Shown: positions 1 to 8,246 of the stretch, in pieces
Layout of the letters: each line of letters opens with the position of its first letter
Position numbering within the stretch: position 1 is the first letter of the stretch
Origin: Flavobacteriales bacterium
GTDB lineage: Bacteria > Bacteroidota > Bacteroidia > UBA10329
DNA length: 38,156 nucleotides
Assembly (NCBI GenBank): GCA_021739695.1
Contig: JAIPBM010000034.1
Span: 1 to 38,156 of the forward strand
Reading direction: 5' to 3'
Position numbers and translations under genes: made by a program
Notes under the pieces: model-generated
Told to the model about the DNA's origin: nothing
Databases searched by the model: none
What the model saw: only the letters and a program-made list of their open reading frames with translations

Positions 1-131
1 TGCTCAAAGCAGTAAAAGAGTGGGGATCATCTGTGTTGACGGGCTTCGACCGCCCTTCTGCTATTTGGATCTTCTTCCACTCTTTCGTTCCTTCTGTTTA
101 TACTTTAAAACTAATACGAGTGCAAGCTTAG

Positions 132-353
132 GACTACTACCGAGTTGGCTGTGAAGAATTCTTAAGGGACGCTACGGCTCTGAAAAACCTACTCGAAGCC
201 AAGGGTGACAAAGACGATGTAATTTCATATCTCGACAGGGAAGAAGTTAGTTACGAAGCGTTTCTAAAGGGCGACCAATTTGTGATAACTCTTGGGTCAT
301 TTGACATGGTATTCAATGCGGAGAACGAACTGGTTTCAAGTGAGTTCCGTTGA
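132..353 (+). pseudogene. C-terminal gene fragment ahead of attC1
   Basis: An open frame of 73 codons, starting DYYRVGCEEFLRDATALKN and ending SSEFR, runs to a TGA at 351-353. It has coding-like composition (acidic and amphipathic) but no ATG, GTG or TTG near its 5' end. The same frame is closed by a TAG at 129-131, and the frame upstream of that stop does not look protein-like. I read it as the tail of a decayed or frameshifted gene, or a gene with an undetected upstream frameshift. It ends 18 nt before the attC-like palindrome, which is where a cassette gene normally ends, so it is probably the cargo of the cassette that begins left of the window. No family recognised. Confidence 0.4.
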
Positions 354-371
354 AATAAAAGAAATAAAAAC

Positions 372-505
372 GTGCTACAACAACCGCTAAATCTAATGCG
401 TGCGACTGTACGTCAGTCGGTCTCAGTTTCGTTCTGCGCTGTCTGCGCATGGCGAAAGGACGGCAGTTTCTAACGCATTATCTTTAGCGGCAAACGTTGG
501 GGTTA
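372..505. repeat. attC-like site 1 (134 nt imperfect palindrome)
   Basis: The inverse core GTGCTACAAC is at 372-381. The left arm CCGCTAAATCTAATGCG (384-400) pairs with CGCATTATCTTTAGCGG (474-490), 15 of 17 positions, with a 2-nt central mismatch. A 73-nt inner segment carries TCAGTTTCG and GCGAAAGGACGGCAG, and the core GTTGGGGTTA is at 496-505. Order and spacing match integron attC sites (R''-L''-loop-L'-R'). The expected cleavage point is between G496 and T497. The R' sequence GTTGGGG departs from the GTTRRRY consensus in its last base. The site type is inferred from architecture and from its two sister sites. Confidence 0.7.
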
Positions 506-508
506 ATT
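455..508 (+). repeat. 54-bp direct repeat, copy A (3' half of attC1)
   Basis: This stretch is identical in 53 of 54 positions to 6509-6562. The only difference is C versus G in the TAACGC/TAAGGC segment. It covers the last part of the attC inner loop, the right arm, the core GTTGGGG and six bases of the following unit (TTAATT), so identity continues a little past the predicted recombination point. Confidence 0.9.
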
Positions 509-611
509 AATGGGCATCTCGATACAGCTATAAAATTGGTCTGCTTAGTTCTGCAGGACGCTAACCATCTGAGCACATCTCCAAGAATTTGGTAGTGCAA
601 CGGTTGAGTAC

Positions 612-851
612 TTGCAAAGACATTATAATCGTGCAATGGAGAACCATCGGACTTTGGGAAACTTACACCGAAAAGACGACTTTACGTTACTTCAGATGGC
701 GCTCCAAAAACCAATGGAGAGCAATATTGCGGCAGCAAATAGCCTAGCGGTAATTCAGACCAGTGATAAAAAATCAAACATTAAAGAATTGCCGATTACA
801 ACAAACCAATATTCGGAGTATCTAATTGTTGAAGTACATTCGAATCGTTAG
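612..851 (+). CDS. small ORF of doubtful status at the start of the 6-kb unit
   Basis: A 79-codon frame opens with TTG and ends 8 nt before the LytS-type kinase. The product is hydrophilic, with no signal peptide, membrane segment or recognisable motif (it contains NIKELPITTNQYSEYLIVEV). Its position just after the attC1 core (115 nt) is where a cassette gene would lie. An in-frame ATG at codon 9 could also start a 71-residue form. The composition is weakly coding-like. It may be a remnant or chance frame. No function assigned. Confidence 0.25.
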   Translation: MQRHYNRAMENHRTLGNLHRKDDFTLLQMALQKPMESNIAAANSLAVIQTSDKKSNIKELPITTNQYSEYLIVEVHSNR

Positions 852-859
852 AATATTCA

Positions 860-1858
860 ATGAGCTTTGATCGTTACTTCAATCGTATTGGGGAAAGTGC
901 TTTCCCATTCGTTTTTGCGGCTGTAATCCCATGGCTGAGCATTCTCAATGCGGTGGCATTCCGCGATTCGTTTACTTGGGTAGATATATTGGTTCAATGG
1001 ATCTTCTCTTTCGGTTTTTTGCTACTGCTATGGTTTCTGGTAGAACGGATAGTCAGTTCAGAGAACAGAATGACGTTGCCCTTGCGGTTGGCCTTTGCAC
1101 TTATTGCCGTCATTGTTTTTGGCACCACGCTGGTCTTTGCCGTATCTGAAACCTTTCCGAGCATTGATCGGGATCAACCTCTTTGGCTTTCCACTTTTCG
1201 GCTTTCGATCGGTGGTCTGATGGTGGTAGCCATTCAAGGTGGTTTTCGGGCAATCCGCGAGAACGAAAAACTCAAAACAGAGAACTTTGCTCTGCAAACC
1301 GAAAACTACAAAGCACAGCTCGATCAGTTACGGAATCAGGTAAACCCCCATTTTCTGTTCAATTCGCTGAGCACGTTGCAGACCTTGATCCGAAAGAATG
1401 CTTCTGAAAGTGAAGAATTCGTTCATAACCTATCCGATATATACCGTCAGCTTCTGCATTCAAGGGAGTCAAGCGTCAGCACACTTGAGGAAGAACTGGA
1501 TTTTCTGAATACCTACATGAACCTTCTACGATCAAGGCACGGCAGTGCGTTGCAGGTTGATATTGATGTGGACGGATCGGTCAGGAAACTTCAGTTACCG
1601 AGTTTTGCCCTGCAGCTTCTTGTTGAGAACTGCACAAAGCATAACATCATCTCAAGGGATTCACCGTTACATATCCGGATCATTGAAGCAGGCGGGAAGA
1701 TCTCGGTTTCCAATAACCTGCAACTGAAAAAGTCGGTGGATTCCACAGGCGTAGGTTTGGAAAACCTTCGGAAAAGGTATGCGTTGATGAACATCAGCGA
1801 AGGCGTGGCTGTAATGAGCACCGATGCTGAGTTCAAGGTTGAAATCAAGCTGTTCTGA
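860..1858 (+). CDS. LytS/YehU-type sensor histidine kinase
   Basis: A 332-residue membrane kinase that should autophosphorylate and pass phosphate to the LytTR regulator encoded next. About four hydrophobic segments occupy residues 15-130 (near 15-35, 43-62, 75-96 and 112-128), followed by a short coiled coil (131-160). The His_kinase motif NPHFLFNSL places the phosphoacceptor at H164. The N-box is QLLVENCTKHN (252-262) and the G-box STGVGLENL (295-303). This arrangement is usual for Bacteroidota LytS-like kinases, which lack an identifiable ligand domain. The TGA stop overlaps the ATG of the regulator by one base (TGATG at 1856-1860), so the two are translationally coupled. Ligand unknown. 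Confidence 0.93.
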   Translation: MSFDRYFNRIGESAFPFVFAAVIPWLSILNAVAFRDSFTWVDILVQWIFSFGFLLLLWFLVERIVSSENRMTLPLRLAFALIAVIVFGTTLVFAVSETFPSIDRDQPLWLSTFRLSIGGLMVVAIQGGFRAIRENEKLKTENFALQTENYKAQLDQLRNQVNPHFLFNSLSTLQTLIRKNASESEEFVHNLSDIYRQLLHSRESSVSTLEEELDFLNTYMNLLRSRHGSALQVDIDVDGSVRKLQLPSFALQLLVENCTKHNIISRDSPLHIRIIEAGGKISVSNNLQLKKSVDSTGVGLENLRKRYALMNISEGVAVMSTDAEFKVEIKLF

Positions 1859-2595
1859 TGACCAATGTTCTTATCATAGAAGATGAACCGAGTACTGCGG
1901 AGCTGCTGAAAGAACTCATTGAGTCAAGGAGTGGGCATCGGGTTGTTGAGACGCTGGAACGGGTAGATACCGCAGTTCAGTACCTGAAGGAACACCAACA
2001 GAACCTGGATATCATCTTCTTGGATATTCACCTTGCAGATGGAGAGAGTTTTCACATTTTCAAGGAGATCGATGTTCAGACCCCGGTGATATTCTGTACC
2101 GCTTATGATGAGTACCTGCTGAAAGCATTCAAGCATAACGGAATTGATTACATCTTGAAGCCGTTCAAGCAATCTGATATTCAGGAAGCTCTAGCAAAGT
2201 TCGAAAGTCTAAAGTTGAGTTTTGCTTCTAAGAACCGACACGGTCAAGAGAACAGTTCGAGAAGATCTTTTCTGGTCCATTACCGAGAGAAAACCATTCC
2301 CATTGCCGTTGAGCAGATCGCTGTTGTGCTTATCAGCGAAGGAATCACGTATCTGTATAATCTGAACGGAGATTCGTTTCACCTCGCAAAGACCATGGAT
2401 GAGGTGCAAGAGGGCTTACCGATTGACGATTTCTACAGAGTGAACAGGCAAATGATTGTGAATCGGAACGCTGTAGCTGAAATTGAACCCTACTTCAACA
2501 GAAAAGTGATCATCAAATTGAACATCAACCTTCCAGAGCAAGTAGTTGTAAGCCGTTTGAAAGTCTCCTCATTCATGAAATGGCTGGAGCAATAG
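1858..2595 (+). CDS. LytTR-family response regulator
   Basis: A 245-residue regulator. Residues 1-120 form a receiver with acidic pocket E8/D9, phosphoacceptor D56 (FLDIHL), T81 region (FCTAYDEY) and K101 (ILKPF). Residues about 140-243 are a LytTR DNA-binding domain, recognisable from FYRVNRQMIVNRNAVAEIEP and the RKVIIKLN segment. It is the partner of the overlapping kinase gene and presumably controls transcription. The nearest candidate targets are the exported protein genes directly downstream, which start after a 120-bp gap containing a promoter-like motif; this is inference from position only. Confidence 0.94.
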   Translation: MTNVLIIEDEPSTAELLKELIESRSGHRVVETLERVDTAVQYLKEHQQNLDIIFLDIHLADGESFHIFKEIDVQTPVIFCTAYDEYLLKAFKHNGIDYILKPFKQSDIQEALAKFESLKLSFASKNRHGQENSSRRSFLVHYREKTIPIAVEQIAVVLISEGITYLYNLNGDSFHLAKTMDEVQEGLPIDDFYRVNRQMIVNRNAVAEIEPYFNRKVIIKLNINLPEQVVVSRLKVSSFMKWLEQ

Positions 2596-2691
2596 AGAAG
2601 GTTCAAGACAATTCAAACCATTCCTTGTTCAATTCAGCTGGCAATCTGTTCAGTTCACTGAATTTTCGTCCTTATCGTCTGATACACAGCA

Positions 2692-2699
2692 TAGTTTTG
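2692..2699 (+). promoter_or_regulatory. Bacteroidota -7 box (TAGTTTTG)
   Basis: An exact match to the TAnnTTTG consensus of the Bacteroidota primary sigma factor, 16 nt before the ATG at 2716. No clear TTG is present at -33, so assignment rests on the -7 box alone. Confidence 0.5.
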
Positions 2700-2715
2700 C
2701 TTCAAATCATCCAAC

Positions 2716-4428
2716 ATGAAAAAAGCATTTCTAAGCATTTTAGCGGTCATCTCATTAGTAAGCATAGGCAGATCCCAATCCTCTACCTGGAACCATGTTT
2801 ACACGACTTTACAGACCAATTGCATCGGTTGCCACGGTGGTGGCGCTCCTCAAGGTAACCTTGATCTATCAGGTTCGAGCAGCGCTGTTTACAGCGCTTT
2901 GGTAAATCAAGCACCGACCAACCCTGCTGCCTTGGCAAAAGGAAATCTGCTTGTTGACCCGGGATACCCCGAAAAAAGTTTCCTGCTTAGAAAATGTGCC
3001 AACTCAGACTGGGACAATTGGTACGAATATGACCTTGCTCCGGCCGAAGGCAACTCCATGCCGCCTTCGCCACAGCCAAGTCTGGCTCATGCTGAAATTG
3101 AAATGATCCGTCAATGGATCCTTTATGGGGCAAGTGAAACAGATAGCGTTGTGGACCCAATGCTCATTCAGAATTACTACGGGGGATTGGGCATGGCCAA
3201 ACTTCCTCCTCCGCCAGCCCCAGACCCAAGCGAGGGTATTCAGGTGCGTTTGGGGACTTTTTTCCTTCCCCCTGCCAACGAAATAGAATTTCATAAGAAA
3301 CAGAAGCTGAATCTTGACAGTGATCTGGAAGTGATCTCGCTTCATCCATTTTTCAATGACGAGTCGCATCACTTCATCCTTTATAAATTCGATGCAGCAA
3401 CAGCGGCAGAATATCCGGAGGGATTAAGGAATGTGGCCGAAGGAGAAAGTTCCATGTTCGATTCAGACATGGTTGCCGCTTGGGCCGACCCAGCCGCAAT
3501 AGACCTTCCTGCTACCACTGCTTACTCGTGGGAATCCGATGTTGTGCTGGATATGAACTATCATATTCTGAACTATGAGCAGGACTCGATCTTGGCTGCA
3601 GACGTGTACATGAATATTTACACACAGCCTACCGGTGTAGCCGAACATGAAATGATCTCACGTTTACTTCCTATCGATTGGATAGAGGCAGCTTTGAGTC
3701 AGGGCGAGAACATAGGACCCTCATTGATAATTCCAAACAATGGGCAACCGCATGTTTTCGAAGAATCGTTTTTTGGGTTCGGTCCCATCATAGACCAGAT
3801 CGGTGCAAACTGGTATTTGTGGAGGCTTGGAACCCACACGCATGCAAGAGGAAGCGACTTTGACCTGTTTCTTAGAAATCCAGATGGTACCAAAGGAGAC
3901 CAGATATATGAAGGTTTCTATAATACTGAGTACACATTCAATCAAGGATATTATGACTGGGAACATCCACCAACGCGTTACTTTGAACCGGAGCTACTTC
4001 ATATCCCAATGGCAAACGGATTCATCTTCGAAGCTGAATATGTGAATAACGGTTCTGATACATTGTATTGGGGAAACACAACTCAGGACGAGATGATGCT
4101 GATTTTCGTTCAGTACACAACGGAGCCGTTGAATCAATCAGGCACTGGAATCGGGGAAACCTACGGGTCTGCCGTATCGAAGCTGACCGCCATGCCGAAT
4201 CCGACAAATGACAATTCAACAGTTCGTTTTGAGCTGGAAGAACCAGCAGAGGTCGAACTGTTGTTAATTGACATAACCGGCCGAGTTGTTTTCCAAGAAT
4301 CTAAAGGGGAGTTAGTTGCTGGCACGCACACTCAGTTGATCGATATGAGCGGATTACAAAGTGGGATGTACATGCTGAACTTGAACGTTGGTGCGGACAG
4401 AGCTGTTGTGAGTCTGGTGAAAGAGTAA
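2716..4428 (+). CDS. secreted cytochrome c / copper type II monooxygenase-like fusion with T9SS tail
   Basis: 570 residues with a signal peptide (about 1-21). A c-type heme motif CIGCH (C36, C39, H40) is followed by a probable distal ligand in SMPP (M115). Residues 170-475 resemble peptidylglycine/dopamine hydroxylases. All six copper ligands of that family can be placed: H218-H219 and H283 for the first site (spacing 219 to 283 equals 64, as between PHM H108 and H172), then H374-T-H376 and M460 (TQDEMML, like the PHM DEM motif) for the second. Residues 490-570 are a T9SS type A sorting domain (MPNPTNDNS, ITGRVV, SGMYML). Predicted activity is a copper-dependent hydroxylation at or outside the cell surface, with the heme domain as a possible electron entry. 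Substrate unknown. It precedes the hydroxylase gene by 4 nt. Confidence 0.85.
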   Translation: MKKAFLSILAVISLVSIGRSQSSTWNHVYTTLQTNCIGCHGGGAPQGNLDLSGSSSAVYSALVNQAPTNPAALAKGNLLVDPGYPEKSFLLRKCANSDWDNWYEYDLAPAEGNSMPPSPQPSLAHAEIEMIRQWILYGASETDSVVDPMLIQNYYGGLGMAKLPPPPAPDPSEGIQVRLGTFFLPPANEIEFHKKQKLNLDSDLEVISLHPFFNDESHHFILYKFDAATAAEYPEGLRNVAEGESSMFDSDMVAAWADPAAIDLPATTAYSWESDVVLDMNYHILNYEQDSILAADVYMNIYTQPTGVAEHEMISRLLPIDWIEAALSQGENIGPSLIIPNNGQPHVFEESFFGFGPIIDQIGANWYLWRLGTHTHARGSDFDLFLRNPDGTKGDQIYEGFYNTEYTFNQGYYDWEHPPTRYFEPELLHIPMANGFIFEAEYVNNGSDTLYWGNTTQDEMMLIFVQYTTEPLNQSGTGIGETYGSAVSKLTAMPNPTNDNSTVRFELEEPAEVELLLIDITGRVVFQESKGELVAGTHTQLIDMSGLQSGMYMLNLNVGADRAVVSLVKE

Positions 4429-4432
4429 GAAG

Positions 4433-5218
4433 ATGGATTCGATAAGGTGGTATTTTCTCCTTTTTATCTTGGTCGCACTTGTGGCTGAGATCATTTGGTC
4501 ACGAATTGGTAATACCGAAACGTTCGATCTTAAAGAGAGCGCTGGCAACTTGACCGTGTTTGTTGGTAATCAATTGCTTAAACCCATTTCCTTGGCCTGG
4601 AAATATCTTGTTTTTGATTGGGTGTCGCAGTTCAGATTTTTCGACATTACTACAAATGTGATTTCCGTACTCACTGCATTTCTTGCGGTTGAATTCATCT
4701 ATTACTGGTATCATAGATTGAGTCACGAAATTCCAATATTATGGACATTGCATCACACGCATCACTCGGCCATGAAGTACAACCTCACCACAGCGGTAAG
4801 GCTGAATTGGTTAGGCCTGTTCGTCAGTCCTATGTTTTATATTCCATTGATATTCATTGGATTTTCTCCGGAAATTGTTGTTTCGGCTCTTGCGGTGGGC
4901 TTGTTCTACCAGTATTTTTTGCACACGGAGGCCATTAAGAAGTTAGGCGCTTTAGAAGGTGTCATATTTAATACGCCATCTGCGCATCGGGTACATCATG
5001 GTTCGAATGAAGCGTACATCGACAAGAATTTTGGGGCTATGTTGATCGTATTCGATAAACTATTCGGAACATACCAGCCAGAGACCGAAAAAGTGAAATA
5101 TGGAGTAACCTTTGGTTTTTTCAGTAACAATCCATTTGTGATAAACTTTCTTCCGCTTATCCAGTATTTCAAGGGGAATTGGAAAAGAGAAAAACAGCGA
5201 ATAGAAGAAGGGCTTTAA
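4433..5218 (+). CDS. sterol desaturase / fatty acid hydroxylase superfamily protein
   Basis: 261-residue integral membrane di-iron oxygenase. Hydrophobic segments lie near residues 6-24, 75-100 and 125-155. The conserved histidine clusters are HRLSH, LHHTHHS and AHRVHH, plus a later NFGAMLIVFDKLFGTYQPE segment typical of the family. Members hydroxylate or desaturate lipids such as sterols, fatty acids and carotenoids in the membrane. The start codon is 4 nt after the stop of the copper monooxygenase gene, so both are probably on one transcript, which puts two oxygenases together. The exact lipid substrate cannot be told from sequence. Confidence 0.92.
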   Translation: MDSIRWYFLLFILVALVAEIIWSRIGNTETFDLKESAGNLTVFVGNQLLKPISLAWKYLVFDWVSQFRFFDITTNVISVLTAFLAVEFIYYWYHRLSHEIPILWTLHHTHHSAMKYNLTTAVRLNWLGLFVSPMFYIPLIFIGFSPEIVVSALAVGLFYQYFLHTEAIKKLGALEGVIFNTPSAHRVHHGSNEAYIDKNFGAMLIVFDKLFGTYQPETEKVKYGVTFGFFSNNPFVINFLPLIQYFKGNWKREKQRIEEGL

Positions 5219-5260
5219 AAAATCCCCCTTTGATTCGTATTGGCTTAGAATGAAAACCGT

Positions 5261-6325
5261 ATGAAGCGCATAATCTTAATGACAGTAATCGCCAGCATAT
5301 CACTGCACTGTGGCGTCAGATCACAAGACAGTACGGCCATTGTCTCGGCTTTTTTCGGTCTTGATAATGCATTGCCCATACTTGCAAATGCCTTGTGTCT
5401 TGGAGCAAACGGAATGGACGGTATGCCCGTGAATTTCAATTACCCTATAGATGGATCCAGCTTATCGGCATCTGATTTCGAAGTTGTTGACGGCCTTGGA
5501 AACAGCTACGCTCCCATGTGCGCTGTATTAGCACCAGCCAATGAAAACGGAGAAAACCGAACGGTGCTCCTGATTGGGCAGTTTGGAAATGCTGGTACCA
5601 ATCCACCAGTGCGGATCAACGTTATTGATGACCTGTTCACCACCAACACCTTGGTTGAAGAATCTTCTTGTTCTGAAATCATCAATTTGAATGGCGCCTA
5701 TACCACTAACGTTGTTCCTTTGAGCGAAGGGCCATCCTTGTTTTTCGCTCAGAAAATTGATGGTGGTATCAATGACTGTGACCTGGGTAACCAGACAATA
5801 CAAGTGGCTTGGGATGGAGGTATTACCCCTTTCATCAATGGCGTTGCTGAGGATGACCTGTTTCAATTCTACACAGGTTATTCAGATAGTTCAGGAGTGC
5901 TTATTGCTCACCAACCGATTGCGATAGCAGATATAAATGATAACGACAACTTCCATCAACTGTGCTTTTCTACCAATGAGGAGATTGTAAGAATTTCAAT
6001 TATCGCAAACACTGTTGAAGACCCGAATGGAGATCCAAATTCGGGTAGCGAGATTGACGTAAGCTATTGTTCTGCGAGTTTAAGTGCAGAAGAAATTCCA
6101 CAAGAACCAACATATAACGTTTATCCAAATCCATTCTCAGCTGAGCTGTTTGTTGAGAACTTAAGAGGAGATGAGTACTTCAAGCTTTATGATCTTACCG
6201 GACAGGTAATATTTGAAGGAGGGAACTTCGAATTATTTGACATTTCGAATATCACAAGTGGGCTTTATTTTTTCACTATCCGATCGCGTTCGTATCTGGA
6301 GAGTAAGAAAGTAGTTAAGAAATAA
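5261..6325 (+). CDS. T9SS-exported protein of unknown function
   Basis: 354 residues with a signal peptide (about 1-21, ending VRSQ) and a C-terminal T9SS type A sorting domain (YNVYPNPFSAELFVENL, LYDLTGQVIFEG, ITSGLYFFTI, final KKVVKK). The middle is rich in D, N, G and hydrophobic strands, consistent with beta-sandwich folds, and contains several cysteines (for example SSCSEI, NDCDLG, YCSAS) that could form disulfides outside the cell. No catalytic motif recognised. It lies 42 nt after the membrane hydroxylase on the same strand and ends at the edge of a disturbed attC-like site. Surface or extracellular location is inferred from the sorting tail. Confidence 0.88.
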   Translation: MKRIILMTVIASISLHCGVRSQDSTAIVSAFFGLDNALPILANALCLGANGMDGMPVNFNYPIDGSSLSASDFEVVDGLGNSYAPMCAVLAPANENGENRTVLLIGQFGNAGTNPPVRINVIDDLFTTNTLVEESSCSEIINLNGAYTTNVVPLSEGPSLFFAQKIDGGINDCDLGNQTIQVAWDGGITPFINGVAEDDLFQFYTGYSDSSGVLIAHQPIAIADINDNDNFHQLCFSTNEEIVRISIIANTVEDPNGDPNSGSEIDVSYCSASLSAEEIPQEPTYNVYPNPFSAELFVENLRGDEYFKLYDLTGQVIFEGGNFELFDISNITSGLYFFTIRSRSYLESKKVVKK

Positions 6326-6559
6326 TGAATACAACACCCACCGAATCCAATGCTCGGAACAGTGTGTCAGTCCGGAAAACACAGGATAGATCGGTCTAAG
6401 TTTCTCTTCGACACTTCGACCTGCTCAGCGCAGGCAAGCTGAGAATAGACTCGCTAAGTTGTCTGCACACGGCTACCCGACCGAAGGGAACACACCGGCA
6501 ACGAAGGTAAAGGACGGCAGTTTCTAAGGCATTATCTTTAGCGGCAAACGTTGGGGTTA
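6326..6559. repeat. attC-like site 2, enlarged and degenerate
   Basis: Right half 6509-6559 is nearly identical to attC-like site 1, with right arm GCATTATCTTTAGCGG and core GTTGGGGTTA (6550-6559). The left half is recognisable but decayed: ACAAC at 6331-6335, then CCGAATCCAATGC (6341-6353), and GTCAGTC and CGGTCTAAGTTTC shared with site 1. Taken from the expected inverse core, the element is 234 nt, 100 nt longer than the other three. The extra sequence includes a segment around 6405-6450 (CTTCGACACTTCGACCTGC and CAGCGCAGGCAAGCTGAG) like the short inverted repeats scattered in Bacteroidota genomes. The inverse core does not match the start of the unit it closes. Confidence 0.55.
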
Positions 6560-6562
6560 ATT
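6509..6562 (+). repeat. 54-bp direct repeat, copy B
   Basis: Second copy of the 455-508 repeat, one mismatch. The two copies bracket about 6 kb containing the LytS/LytTR pair, two oxygenases and an exported protein. Confidence 0.9.
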
Positions 6563-6575
6563 TTATAGTCGGACA

Positions 6576-7139
6576 ATGTTCTCGATTGCTTTAGGCCTTG
6601 TTTTCATTACTACAGTCTCAATTGCACTTGTAGCATTTGCTCTTGCCTTCTTATTTAGGAAGCACCGTTTTGTCAAAATAAGTCTGTCAGTCTTGGGTTG
6701 TTCTTCAATTGCTGTGAGTCTGTTGATTGTCTGTTTTGTCTTGACCAACGGCAATTCGCAACCTGTTAAAGTCGATTTCTCAGGTGTTTATCACAGAATC
6801 AGTGGAATACCAGGAGAAAGAGGGAAGTTGATTGTTCATCCTGACAGCACGTTTGAAGTCATTGACGATCTTTATTTATTCCGTGGAGGGTCGTGCGCGA
6901 GATTCTCCCCGTACCTGCCTGAATTAGGAGCGAGGATTTATATGAATCCTGATTCAGGAAAACATAATGGCGGAAGTTTTCATGTTACATATGACAGTTT
7001 TGACACCATTTATGTATTCCAATTGCCTGATTCCTATTTGGCAAAGGATTATGCGCTGAAAAATCCCCATACGTATCCTTTGAATTCATTTAGTTATGAG
7101 AAAGTGCCAAGTGATAACCGGATAAAAAGAAAAAACTAA
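6576..7139 (+). CDS. small membrane protein, cassette cargo
   Basis: 187 residues. Two hydrophobic helices at the N-terminus (about 2-26 and 34-56) are joined by a short basic loop (RKHRFVK). A non-cytoplasmic domain of about 125 residues follows, which begins VDFSGVYHRISG and contains IVHPDSTFEVIDD. No known family recognised. The start is 25 nt after the predicted recombination point, and the stop (TAA 7137-7139) overlaps the inverse core of the next attC-like site. This tight packing is typical of one-gene cassettes. It is the only gene in its unit. Confidence 0.75.
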   Translation: MFSIALGLVFITTVSIALVAFALAFLFRKHRFVKISLSVLGCSSIAVSLLIVCFVLTNGNSQPVKVDFSGVYHRISGIPGERGKLIVHPDSTFEVIDDLYLFRGGSCARFSPYLPELGARIYMNPDSGKHNGGSFHVTYDSFDTIYVFQLPDSYLAKDYALKNPHTYPLNSFSYEKVPSDNRIKRKN

Positions 7140-7270
7140 CCCCAACAACTACTATAAAAATAGGGCGTGACGACAGGTACGCAAGCTCAGCTGTTTCTAC
7201 CAAGTTCAGTTTCGGGCGAAAGGACGCAGGTATTAAAGCCCTATTTTCATAGTTGTAACCGTTGTAGGTA
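7137..7270. repeat. attC-like site 3 (134 nt)
   Basis: Inverse core TAACCCCAAC (7137-7146). The left arm ACAACTACTATAAAAATAGGGC pairs with GCCCTATTTTCATAGTTGT (7238-7256), the left arm carrying three extra bulged bases. The inner segment is 71 nt and shares TCAGTTTCG and GCGAAAGGACG with site 1. Core GTTGTAGGTA is at 7261-7270. The inverse core is the exact reverse complement of GTTGGGGTTA at 6550-6559, the start of the unit this site closes. Predicted cleavage lies between G7261 and T7262. Confidence 0.75.
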
Positions 7271-7272
7271 AT

Positions 7273-8145
7273 ATGAAAAACGACATACCACATGTAACAT
7301 TTAAACCTGCGACTTCTGAAAACTTTGGATTTGAAATTGTTCCAATTGAGGCAATTGCCAACAAGAAAGGTGCACATGAGCACAACTCTCAATTACCGCA
7401 TCAACTCAAGTTTTACAATTTGATTTTTTTCACCGAAGGCAAAGGCAGACATTTTATAGATTTCCACTGGTATCCTGTACAGCAAAACACTCTTGTTTAT
7501 ATTGCCAAAGAACAAGTAAATGCATTTGAATTTTCTGCAGGTTTAAAAGGATACTGCATGGTTTTTACCGAAGATTTTTTTGTGAATTGCTTTTCAAATT
7601 TTACCGACAATTTTTTGTTTCGGTTATTCAATCCACAACTATTCTCGCCCATTGTTCCAATTCCAGAAGAGTCAGATTTTATCAATTATTTTAATCTCTT
7701 ACGCAAAGAATTCAGCGCTCCAAAATCGGTGAATCAAAAGGAGATAATTAAATCGCTGCTTACCATTCTCGTATCCAAGGTGGAGAACATCAAGCAAAAC
7801 CAGCCTGAGTTTTTCATCGATTCGTCAAAGCTTATTCTATTTCAAAAATTCACCTCGCTGGTAGAAAATCATTATACCGAAAGCAGAAACGCTAATTTTT
7901 ATGCAGATAAATTGGCCATCACCTATAAACACTTGAATATTACTTGTAAAGAATTGATGCACAAAACTGCTAAAAGTGTGATTGATGACTTTATAGTGCT
8001 TCAAGCCAAACGAAAATTGATAAACGCTGATATGAAGAGTACCGAATTGGCGTATGATTTAGGTTTTGAAGACCCTACCAACTTTACAAAATATTTCAAG
8101 AAGCAAATAGGATTAACCCCAATATCATTCATAAAATCGATTTAA
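7273..8145 (+). CDS. AraC-family transcriptional regulator
   Basis: 290 residues. An N-terminal cupin-like sensing region (about 30-130, FTEGKGRHFIDFHWYPV and VYIAKEQVNAFEF) is followed by a C-terminal double helix-turn-helix (about 190-290) with FYADKLAITYKHLN and the signature LAYDLGFEDPTNFTKYFKKQ-IG-TP. The ATG is 11 nt after the predicted cassette recombination point, so it has almost no leader of its own and may be read from upstream. The coding sequence is visibly richer in A and T than the chromosomal genes to the right, which suggests transfer. It likely regulates the SnoaL-like gene that follows in the same cassette. Confidence 0.92.
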   Translation: MKNDIPHVTFKPATSENFGFEIVPIEAIANKKGAHEHNSQLPHQLKFYNLIFFTEGKGRHFIDFHWYPVQQNTLVYIAKEQVNAFEFSAGLKGYCMVFTEDFFVNCFSNFTDNFLFRLFNPQLFSPIVPIPEESDFINYFNLLRKEFSAPKSVNQKEIIKSLLTILVSKVENIKQNQPEFFIDSSKLILFQKFTSLVENHYTESRNANFYADKLAITYKHLNITCKELMHKTAKSVIDDFIVLQAKRKLINADMKSTELAYDLGFEDPTNFTKYFKKQIGLTPISFIKSI

Positions 8146-8214
8146 TAGCGTTGTTGGTTCGAGATTAACCATTTTTACTCCACTTTTCATCGTTACAACG
8201 ATTTATGGCAACTG

Positions 8215-8222
8215 CATCTTTG
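8215..8222 (+). promoter_or_regulatory. possible -7 box (CATCTTTG) upstream of the SnoaL-like gene
   Basis: Resembles TAnnTTTG with one mismatch and lies 25 nt before the ATG at 8247, inside the 101-bp gap between the AraC gene and its neighbour. No clear -33 element. A plausible AraC target promoter. Confidence 0.35.
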
Positions 8223-8246
8223 TAGCATCAAACTAGACAAAGAAAA

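Noticed and set aside
372-505. attC-like sites read as transposon ends or REP elements
   Set aside because: No transposase or target-site duplication is seen. Two units also show exact 10-nt complementarity between their start and their own closing inverse core, which REP elements do not predict. It is not fully excluded and is listed as the refuting case.
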